Shown: positions 1 through 5,428 of the stretch, piece by piece | Numbering within the stretch: the first letter of the stretch is position 1 | How the letters are laid out: each line of letters begins with the position of its first letter | DNA from: JAZLIL01 sp045617405 | Lineage (GTDB): Bacteria > Bacillota > Clostridia > Lachnospirales > Lachnospiraceae | DNA: 6,669 nucleotides | Direction: 5' to 3' | Assembly: GCA_045617405.1 (NCBI GenBank) | Contig: JAZLIL010000211.1 | Location: 1 to 6,669 of the forward strand | Position numbers and translations under genes: made by a program | The notes under the pieces: generated by a model | What the model saw: the letters and a program-made list of their open reading frames with translations, nothing else | Databases searched by the model: none | Told to the model about the DNA's origin: nothing

Positions 1-646
1 CGAAGGTATTCTGAGAGCTTTTGCAAACGGCGGAGCGGACATCCTGATCGGAACTCAGATGATTGTCAAGGGTCACGATTTTCACAATGTTACGCTAGTA
101 GGAGTTGTGGCTGCCGATCTTTCGCTTCATGCACCCGATTACAAGGCGGCGGAGAGAACGTACCAGCTTCTTGCACAGGCTTCGGGAAGGGCCGGAAGAG
201 GCAGTCTTCCAGGCGAAGTTGTTATCCAGACCTACAGTCCCGATCACTACAGCATAAAAGCAGCAGTGAGTGATGATTATGATGCTTTTTTTGAGCAGGA
301 ATCCGCTTTCAGGCAGATGATGGAGTATCCTCCCGAATCCGATCTTCTTTTGGTATTGTGTCAGGGAAGAACTCCGAAGCATGCTGAAGAGGGGGCCGGA
401 AAGCTCGCTGTACTGCTTAGCGGCATACTAAGGTTAAAAGAGCCTGATGCGTTCAAAGTCCTAGGTCCGCAGCCGGCGGGAATAGAAAAGCTCAATGACA
501 TTTTCAGACAGGTGATTTACATTAAGGCAAAGGATCGTGATTTGTTGATCGGGCTTAGAAATACATTGTCGGAGGCAGTAAAGAAACCCGATTTTACGCC
601 GGGATGTCTTGTAGCGTTTGACGTTAACCCTGTAAAGACGATATAA
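1..646 (+). CDS. priA: Primosomal replication-restart helicase PriA, C-terminal part (5' end outside window)
   Basis: PriA is a 3'-to-5' superfamily 2 DNA helicase that recognises stalled or repaired replication forks and starts reloading of the replicative helicase. The reading frame is open from base 2 and gives 214 residues, about the last third of a protein that usually has over 700. Visible are helicase motif V (ILIGTQM then KGHDF, fragment residues 14-26) and motif VI (QASGRAGR, residues 59-66), followed by the C-terminal domain that ends in the typical FDVNPVK tail. The Walker A and B motifs, the zinc-binding cysteines and the N-terminal DNA-binding domain would lie upstream and cannot be judged. 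It stops with TAA at 644-646, 41 bases before def, a pairing (priA-def-fmt) common in Firmicutes. No truncation or frameshift is seen in the visible part. Confidence 0.95.
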   Translation, partial: EGILRAFANGGADILIGTQMIVKGHDFHNVTLVGVVAADLSLHAPDYKAAERTYQLLAQASGRAGRGSLPGEVVIQTYSPDHYSIKAAVSDDYDAFFEQESAFRQMMEYPPESDLLLVLCQGRTPKHAEEGAGKLAVLLSGILRLKEPDAFKVLGPQPAGIEKLNDIFRQVIYIKAKDRDLLIGLRNTLSEAVKKPDFTPGCLVAFDVNPVKTI

Positions 647-672
647 TGGTGCCGATTGAAACGACTAATCAG

Positions 673-680
673 AAGGAGGT
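673..680 (+). promoter_or_regulatory. Strong ribosome binding site deciding the def start
   Basis: AAGGAGGT lies 7 bases before the ATG at 688. It fixes the def start there and argues against the in-frame upstream ATG at 646, which overlaps the last base of the priA stop codon and has no comparable site. Confidence 0.88.
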
Positions 681-687
681 GTTTATT

Positions 688-1167
688 ATGGCACTCAGAC
701 AGATAAGATACGAGGGAGACGAGATTCTCCGTAAAAAATCAAAGGAAATAGCACAGATGACAGACAGGACACGCGAGCTTATCGATGACATGATCGATAC
801 GATGTACGAAGCGGCAGGTGTCGGCCTTGCAGGCCCTCAGGTCGGTGTTCTGAAAAGAGTGGTTGTAATTGATGTTTCGGAGGACGGCGACGAACCGATT
901 GTTCTCATTAATCCGGTTGTAGTTGAAGTGGAAGGTTCACAGACAGGCGATGAGGGATGCCTGAGCGTTCCGGGAAAGGTCGGAACCGTTACAAGAGCCG
1001 AACGTGTGGTCTGCAGTGCGCTTGACCTTAATATGGAGGAGTTCGAGATTGAGGGAACAGGCCTTCTTGCCAGAGCTATTCTTCATGAAATCGATCATCT
1101 TGACGGAATTCTTTATGTGGACAAGGTTGAAGGAGCACTTAGGAGCAACAAATCCGAGGAGGATTGA
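688..1167 (+). CDS. def: Peptide deformylase
   Basis: Def is a metalloenzyme (usually Fe2+) that removes the formyl group from the N-terminal methionine of new proteins as they leave the ribosome. The product has 159 residues, close to the usual bacterial length. All three family motifs are present: motif 1 GVGLAGPQ (44-51), motif 2 EGCLS (89-93, metal ligand Cys91) and motif 3 HEIDH (133-137, metal ligands His133 and His137, catalytic Glu134). Motif 1 has Gly where the consensus GxGxAAxQ has its second Ala. The ATG at 688 was chosen because of the strong ribosome binding site and because family members begin near the sequence RQIRYEGDEILR. The gene ends one base before the fmt start, which suggests translational coupling of the two enzymes of the formyl-methionine cycle. 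Confidence 0.96.
   Translation: MALRQIRYEGDEILRKKSKEIAQMTDRTRELIDDMIDTMYEAAGVGLAGPQVGVLKRVVVIDVSEDGDEPIVLINPVVVEVEGSQTGDEGCLSVPGKVGTVTRAERVVCSALDLNMEEFEIEGTGLLARAILHEIDHLDGILYVDKVEGALRSNKSEED
1157..1162 (+). promoter_or_regulatory. Ribosome binding site for the TTG start of fmt
   Basis: AGGAGG lies inside the last codons of def, 6 bases before the TTG at 1169. The next in-frame ATG, at 1196, falls inside the conserved FMGTP motif and is too late to be the start, so this site supports TTG initiation. Confidence 0.85.
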
Positions 1168-1168
1168 T

Positions 1169-2140
1169 TTGAGCAGATTGGAAAAAATAGTTTTTATGGG
1201 AACGCCTGACATTGCATCGAGCGTTCTTGAAGCAATAATTGAAGACGGATTTAACGTCGCGGCTGCAGTCACGCAGCCCGACAGACCGAAGGGGAGAGGA
1301 AACGAGCTTACTCCGCCAAGTGTCAAGGTGACGGCACTTAACCACGGAATAAGGGTGCTTCAGCCGGAACGTGCAAAGGATCCGGGTTTTATTGAAGAAA
1401 TCAAAAGAATTGCACCTGATATTATTGTAGTTGTTGCTTACGGTCAGATATTGACAAAGGAGTTTCTCGATATTCCGAAGTACGGATGTGTCAATGTGCA
1501 TGCCTCGCTTCTTCCGAAGTACAGAGGAGCCGCTCCAATCCAGTGGGCAATCATAAATGGTGATGAGTATGCCGGTGTTACGATTATGCAGATGGATGCA
1601 GGACTTGACACGGGTGATATCATAGACATCGCGAAAATACGTCTTTCGGAAGATGAGACTGCCGGAACGCTTTTTGACAGGCTTGCCGCTCTCGGCGGAG
1701 AGCAACTGGTGAAGGTTCTTCACGATATAAACGCCGGAAGGGCGGTAAGGACAGCGCAAAACAGTGCCGAATCAAGCTATGTTTCTGTGATAAAGAAGGA
1801 TTTCGGAAAGATAGATTTTAATAAGTCTGCGGTTGAGATAGAGAGACTTACGAGAGGACTTTCACCCTGGCCAAGTGCTTACACGCTGCTTGGCGGGAAA
1901 GTACTTAAGATATGGAAGGCACTTGTGTCAGACAGTGAAATTGCGGCAGATGCAGGAATTCCCGCTTCAGCCGAGGCAGGGACAGTCTGGGGTACATCGC
2001 GCGGAAGCTTTTTGGTTGTAACGGGAGACGGTGTACTTGAAGTCCTTGAGCTTCAGATTGAAGGAAAGAAGCGCATGCCTTCAAGTGATTTCCTTCGCGG
2101 TTATAAAGTAGAAGAGGGAACGAAGCTAATGTTCGACTAG
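1169..2140 (+). CDS. fmt: Methionyl-tRNA formyltransferase (TTG start)
   Basis: Fmt transfers a formyl group from 10-formyl-tetrahydrofolate to the methionine on initiator tRNA, which allows bacterial translation initiation. From TTG the protein has 323 residues, close to the usual length of about 315. The N-terminal Rossmann-type catalytic domain starts with IVFMGTPD (7-14), followed by the KGRG loop (41-44). The active site appears as NVHASLLPKYRGAAP (109-123, catalytic Asn109 and His111, SLLP signature 113-116) and GLDTGD (145-150, catalytic Asp147). The C-terminal OB-fold domain that binds tRNA runs from about residue 208, with LSPWPSAYT at 231-239 and a final FLRGYKVEEG (308-317). The frame stays open upstream of 1169 into def, but that extension overlaps def out of frame and does not resemble Fmt. 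It follows def after 1 base and is likely co-translated with it. Confidence 0.96.
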   Translation: MSRLEKIVFMGTPDIASSVLEAIIEDGFNVAAAVTQPDRPKGRGNELTPPSVKVTALNHGIRVLQPERAKDPGFIEEIKRIAPDIIVVVAYGQILTKEFLDIPKYGCVNVHASLLPKYRGAAPIQWAIINGDEYAGVTIMQMDAGLDTGDIIDIAKIRLSEDETAGTLFDRLAALGGEQLVKVLHDINAGRAVRTAQNSAESSYVSVIKKDFGKIDFNKSAVEIERLTRGLSPWPSAYTLLGGKVLKIWKALVSDSEIAADAGIPASAEAGTVWGTSRGSFLVVTGDGVLEVLELQIEGKKRMPSSDFLRGYKVEEGTKLMFD

Positions 2141-2153
2141 TACAACGTTTTTT

Positions 2154-2230
2154 AATTAGCTACACCATATATTCGCTGAAAAATCTAGGAAATATCAGGA
2201 TATCTGTTTCCGGAAAAGGTGTAGTTAATT
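2154..2230. repeat. Long imperfect inverted repeat with nested hairpin between fmt and rsmB
   Basis: The arms AATTAGCTACACC (2154-2166) and GGTGTAGTTAATT (2218-2230) match over 13 positions: 12 Watson-Crick pairs and one G-T pair. Inside them lies a second hairpin, GGAAATA (2188-2194) with TGTTTCC (2205-2211), a 10-base loop, and a possible extension across a bulged A using 2184-2186 and 2212-2214. The hexamer TTAATT occurs at both ends (2152-2157 and 2225-2230), so a short direct repeat can be read as well. There is no T-run downstream, so this is not a typical intrinsic terminator on the + strand; a run of six T (2148-2153) lies just before it. It could be a structured leader RNA for rsmB, a small non-coding mobile element, a regulator-binding site or a processing site. 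I do not recognise a known family. Confidence 0.6.
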
Positions 2231-2286
2231 GCAAGATGTAATACTAGGAACTGGATTTCATTTTCCCTGCATGAACAATGAATTGC

Positions 2287-2290
2287 GGTG
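2287..2290 (+). promoter_or_regulatory. Weak ribosome binding site candidate for rsmB
   Basis: GGTG, complementary to the CACC part of the 16S anti-Shine-Dalgarno sequence, lies 8 bases before the ATG at 2299. It is much weaker than the sites of def or fmt but better than anything before the alternative ATG at 2278, so it slightly favours 2299. Confidence 0.35.
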
Positions 2291-2298
2291 TATTCGGT

Positions 2299-3633
2299 AT
2301 GAATGAACGAAAAACAGCACTGAAAATCCTTGAGGAAATACAAGGGGGTGTCTTTTGCAATATTGCTCTTCGGGACGGTCTTAAAAACAGCGAGCTAACA
2401 AAACAGGAGCGCGCTTTTGTTTCGCGTGTCTGTGAGGGAGTTACCGAGAGAAGGCTTACTCTTGTCTATTTCATAGAAAGGCTTACAGGGAAGCCGTATG
2501 GCAGATTGAAGCCTGTTATCGGCGAAATTCTGAAAATGGGACTCTATCAGATATTCTACATGGAAGGAGTTCCGGACTCTGCCGCCTGCAACGAGTCCGT
2601 TAAGCTTGTATATGCGAGAAACATGGGGGGACTTTCCGGATTTGTCAACGGTGTTCTTCGAAATGCCTGCAGGCAAAAGTCCGGGCTTTCGGATTTTTCA
2701 TTTATAGAAGATGTGCAAAAAAGACTTGAGATTGAATATTCGATGCCTCTTCCGATACTGAATCGTTTTATCAGTGAATGCGGTGAGAAAAGAACACGTT
2801 GCGCGCTTTCATATTTTGTTTCGGAAAACAGGACCAGTGTGAGAGTTAACCGTTCGAGGCTTGACGGGGCTGAACCCAAGGAAATGTTCGAGGAAGAGGG
2901 GATTGAGTCACAAGCTGTTTTTGACGACACAGATATGGGGGTTTTCAGGATTTCACGATATGACAGTCTTGAAAAGCTTAAGTGTTTTACTTCAGGGAAG
3001 ATTACTGTCCAGGACGGAAGCAGCGCGCTTGTTGCAAAAGCTGCAGAGCCTGTTGCGGGATTGAAAGTACTTGATGTATGCGCCGCACCGGGGGGAAAGT
3101 CCCTCGCATTTGCGGACAGGGGAGCAAAGGTGGTAAGCCTTGACGTTTCAAACGAAAAGATTGAGCTTATCAGGCAGAATGTGGAGAGATGCGGTTTTTC
3201 AGACAGCATTGAGTATATCGTCAGGGATGGAACAGTATTTTGCGGTGAATACGAAGAGACCTTTGACGTTGTTATCTGTGATGTTCCCTGCTCAGGTCTT
3301 GGAATTATCGGGAAAAAGCCCGATATCAGATACAACTGTGCGGATCGTGATATAGAAGGCCTTGTCAGCCTTCAAAGAAGGATTATTGACAATGCCGTGC
3401 GCTATGTCAGACCGGGCGGACTGCTCATGTATTCGACATGTACCGTCAACCGTGAAGAAAACATCGATAATGTCCTTTTTATAGAAGAAAAGGGTAATTT
3501 TAACAGGGAAAAGATTAAGCTTCCGATAGAGGCTGAAAGCCTTTGCGACGGTTACATACAGATAATGCCGGGAGAATTCGGAACGGACGGTTTTTTTATT
3601 GCAAAACTGAGAAAACAGGGAGAGCAGATATAA
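2299..3633 (+). CDS. rsmB: 16S rRNA (cytosine-967-C5) methyltransferase RsmB
   Basis: RsmB uses S-adenosylmethionine to methylate C5 of a single cytosine (967 in E. coli numbering) in 16S rRNA during 30S assembly. With the start at 2299 it has 444 residues, a normal length. Residues 1 to about 130 form the NusB-like RNA-binding domain (ALKILEEI, then QERAFVSRVCEGV, then GFVNGVLRN at 114-122). The Rossmann methyltransferase domain follows: QDGSSALVA (238-246), SAM-binding motif I with LDVCAAPGGKS (258-268), motif II LDVS (281-284), motif IV CDVPCSGLG (327-335, Cys331) and motif VI YSTCTVNREEN (378-388, Cys381, the nucleophile). Both cysteines that define m5C methyltransferases are present with the same 50-residue spacing as in E. 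coli (325 and 375). An alternative ATG at 2278 would add 7 residues that do not look conserved. The gene ends 2 bases before rlmN. Confidence 0.94.
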   Translation: MNERKTALKILEEIQGGVFCNIALRDGLKNSELTKQERAFVSRVCEGVTERRLTLVYFIERLTGKPYGRLKPVIGEILKMGLYQIFYMEGVPDSAACNESVKLVYARNMGGLSGFVNGVLRNACRQKSGLSDFSFIEDVQKRLEIEYSMPLPILNRFISECGEKRTRCALSYFVSENRTSVRVNRSRLDGAEPKEMFEEEGIESQAVFDDTDMGVFRISRYDSLEKLKCFTSGKITVQDGSSALVAKAAEPVAGLKVLDVCAAPGGKSLAFADRGAKVVSLDVSNEKIELIRQNVERCGFSDSIEYIVRDGTVFCGEYEETFDVVICDVPCSGLGIIGKKPDIRYNCADRDIEGLVSLQRRIIDNAVRYVRPGGLLMYSTCTVNREENIDNVLFIEEKGNFNREKIKLPIEAESLCDGYIQIMPGEFGTDGFFIAKLRKQGEQI

Positions 3634-3635
3634 GC

Positions 3636-4676
3636 ATGGAAATAAGATCGATGACAATAGAGGAGCTCACGGATGCAATGGGGCAGCTCGGTGAGAAACC
3701 TTTCAGGGCAAAGCAGATCTTTGAGTGGCTTCATGTCAAGTGTGCAATGAGCTATAATGAGATGACAAACATTTCAGCAGGACTTAGAAAAAAGCTCTCG
3801 GAGGCGCTTCCGCTCGATCCTTTTGAAATAGCGGTCAAATCGGTGTCAGAGCGTGACGGGACTTCGAAATATCTGTTCAGACTCAGCGACGGCAATTGCA
3901 TAGAGAGCGTTCTCATGAGGTATCATCATGGAAATTCTGTCTGTATTTCATCGCAGATCGGATGCAATATGGGTTGCAGATTCTGCGCATCCACAATTGA
4001 AGGGTGCAGGCGTAATCTTTTGGCAGGGGAGATGCTCGCTCAGATTTATGCTATTACAAGGAATACAGGTGAGCGTGTCTCGAATGTTGTTGTAATGGGA
4101 ATGGGAGAACCTTTTGACAATTACGACAATCTTGTGAGGTTTATCAGGATGATATCCGATCCGAACGGTCTTAATATAAGTCAGCGAAATCTTACCGTTT
4201 CAACTTGCGGCCTTGTAAAGAGGATTGACAGATTTGCGGATGAAGGTTTTTACGTGACGCTTGCGATATCGCTGCATGCGCCAAACGATGCAATCAGAAG
4301 ACAGATTATGCCTGTGGCTGAGCATATTTCAATAGATGAACTGCTTGATGCGAGCAGAAGGTACTTTGAGAAAACCGGAAGGCGAATGAGCTTTGAGTAC
4401 TCACTTATCGAGGGCGTAAACGATTCGTCTGAGTGTGCAAACGAACTGGCCGGCAGGCTTTACGGAATGAACTGCCATGTAAACCTCATAGGAATCAATC
4501 CCGTAAAAGAGCGCAAATTCAGGCGGACAAGGCGTGCGCAGATAGAGGCGTTTAAAAATACACTTGAAAAAAAGAAGATACATGTTACTATAAGAAGGGA
4601 AATGGGGACGGACATTGATGCTGCATGCGGACAGCTTCGCAGGCGGTATGAGCGGGAAGGCAAAAACGAAGAATGA
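3636..4676 (+). CDS. rlmN: Dual-specificity 23S rRNA/tRNA adenine-C2 methyltransferase RlmN (radical SAM)
   Basis: RlmN makes 2-methyladenosine at A2503 in the peptidyl-transferase region of 23S rRNA and at A37 of some tRNAs. It uses a radical-SAM mechanism in which a methyl group is first carried on a cysteine. The 346-residue protein has the [4Fe-4S] cluster motif CNMGCRFC (Cys110, Cys114, Cys117), the SAM-binding GMGEP (155-159), and both mechanistic cysteines: Cys103 in VCISSQIGC and the methyl-carrying Cys331 in DIDAACGQL. QRNLTVSTCGLV (183-194) and LAISLHAPND (209-218) are further family blocks. The ATG at 3636 was chosen because the upstream in-frame extension overlaps rsmB; an AGGGAGAG stretch at 3617-3624 is a plausible, somewhat distant ribosome site. 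The family relative Cfr gives ribosome-drug resistance by methylating C8, but the length and the GCNMGCRFC context fit RlmN better. Confidence 0.96.
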   Translation: MEIRSMTIEELTDAMGQLGEKPFRAKQIFEWLHVKCAMSYNEMTNISAGLRKKLSEALPLDPFEIAVKSVSERDGTSKYLFRLSDGNCIESVLMRYHHGNSVCISSQIGCNMGCRFCASTIEGCRRNLLAGEMLAQIYAITRNTGERVSNVVVMGMGEPFDNYDNLVRFIRMISDPNGLNISQRNLTVSTCGLVKRIDRFADEGFYVTLAISLHAPNDAIRRQIMPVAEHISIDELLDASRRYFEKTGRRMSFEYSLIEGVNDSSECANELAGRLYGMNCHVNLIGINPVKERKFRRTRRAQIEAFKNTLEKKKIHVTIRREMGTDIDAACGQLRRRYEREGKNEE

Positions 4677-5407
4677 TACCTAGGTCATTTTCCAAACTTG
4701 ATATCGGTAAAAAGCGCAGAGAGAATCAGGACTACTTGTTCGCGTCCGATTCTCCTGTTGGTGATTTTGCAAATCTTTATGTCATTGCGGATGGCATGGG
4801 CGGACACAACGCCGGTGATGTGGCTTCGAGTCTTTGTGTCAATGAGTTTGTGAGAATTGCCGAGAAGGGCGGGCGGACACTGATCAGCACGCTTTATGAT
4901 TGCGTCAACGGTGCCGGCGCACTTCTTCGGACAAAAGCGCTTGAAAACACCGAACTTGAAGGAATGGGAACGACTCTTGTCGGTGCGACGATAGTTGATG
5001 ACCTTGCGTATGTTTTTAATGCCGGAGACAGCCGTCTCTACATTTTTGACGGCGAACTGAGGCAGATAACGGTTGACCATTCTCTCGTGGAGGAGATGGT
5101 TAAGAACGGTGAAATCAATCGTGAAGAGGCGAGATTTCATCCGAGAAAGAATGTCGTTACAAGGGCCCTTACGTCTGAAGGTCCCGTCGTTCCCGACATC
5201 TTTGAAGTTCCTTTGAAGAAGGGAGATATTCTTCTTCTTTGCTCAGACGGTTTGACAACGATGCTCAGCGATTTTGAGATCGACGACATACTTCTGAAAA
5301 ACGGGGTTAACATTGAAAGAAGCGTTTCAAAGCTCATTGAACGGGCGAACGATAACGGCGGAAATGATAATATTTCCGTTATTCTTGTGAGAATAGATGA
5401 CAAATAG
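4673..5407 (+). CDS. stp: PP2C-family Ser/Thr protein phosphatase (Stp/PrpC type)
   Basis: This is a metal-dependent (Mn2+/Mg2+) phosphatase that removes phosphate from Ser and Thr and normally opposes the kinase encoded next to it. The 244-residue cytoplasmic protein is a bare catalytic domain of usual length for the Stp/PrpC/PstP group. PP2C motifs in order: DIGKKRRENQD (10-20), IADGMGGHNAGD (38-49, metal ligand Asp40), GMGTTLVGA (98-106), NAGDSRLY (117-123, Asp119), the flap region VDHSLVEEMV (134-143), NVVTRAL (160-166), LCSDGLT (189-195, metal ligand Asp192) and NGGNDNIS (228-235, Asp232). All metal ligands are intact. One variation is RALTSE where RALG is usual. Its ATG overlaps the rlmN stop codon (ATGA, 4673-4676), which suggests translational coupling; GGGAAGG at 4654-4660 is only a distant ribosome site. 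No signal peptide or membrane segment is seen. Confidence 0.95.
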   Translation: MIPRSFSKLDIGKKRRENQDYLFASDSPVGDFANLYVIADGMGGHNAGDVASSLCVNEFVRIAEKGGRTLISTLYDCVNGAGALLRTKALENTELEGMGTTLVGATIVDDLAYVFNAGDSRLYIFDGELRQITVDHSLVEEMVKNGEINREEARFHPRKNVVTRALTSEGPVVPDIFEVPLKKGDILLLCSDGLTTMLSDFEIDDILLKNGVNIERSVSKLIERANDNGGNDNISVILVRIDDK

Positions 5408-5415
5408 TTTCGAAT

Positions 5416-5420
5416 GGAGA
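5416..5420 (+). promoter_or_regulatory. Ribosome binding site for the kinase gene
   Basis: GGAGA lies 8 bases before the ATG at 5429, in the 21-base gap after the phosphatase stop codon. It fixes the start of the kinase. Confidence 0.75.
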
Positions 5421-5428
5421 TTTAAATT

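Larger units (their letters stand above)
2141..2298 (+). other. AT-rich intergenic gap between fmt and rsmB, no gene seen
   Basis: This 158-base stretch is the only sizeable gap in the window and is visibly richer in A and T than the genes around it. Besides the inverted repeat, I see only weak promoter-like signals: TATATT at 2168-2173 and TAATAC at 2239-2244, the latter preceded by TG, neither with a good -35 box at 16-18 bases. No coding sequence of more than about a dozen codons fits on the + strand. It may hold a secondary promoter for the rsmB-rlmN-phosphatase-kinase half of the cluster, but the sequence does not prove this. Confidence 0.55.

Noticed and set aside
656..689. Promoter-like pair TTGAAA (656-661) and TATTAT (684-689) before def
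   Set aside because: The spacing is 22 bases, well over the usual 16-18, and the second box overlaps the def start codon.
1139..1759. Minus-strand open frame opposite the start of fmt, and other minus-strand frames across the window
   Set aside because: They have no motifs, are rich in Cys/Arg/Ser in a way typical of antisense translation, and overlap clear genes on the + strand.
2118..2153. Possible intrinsic terminator at the end of fmt: short GAAC/GTTC pairing followed by six T at 2148-2153
   Set aside because: The stem is only four base pairs and is 13 bases away from the T-run, so it is too weak to call.
2271..2306. Tiny upstream open frame (11 codons) overlapping the rsmB start
   Set aside because: It has no ribosome binding site and such a short frame is expected by chance; a leader-peptide role cannot be supported.
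2556..3335. Long open frame on the minus strand (259 codons) opposite rsmB
   Set aside because: It is Ser/Leu/Pro-rich as expected for the complement of a coding gene, has no recognised motif, and lies wholly opposite a well-supported gene.
3636..4676. Possible Cfr-type antibiotic-resistance methyltransferase instead of RlmN
   Set aside because: The operon position, the 346-residue length and the RlmN-like blocks (GCNMGCRFC, DIDAACGQL, LAISLHAPND) fit the housekeeping enzyme.
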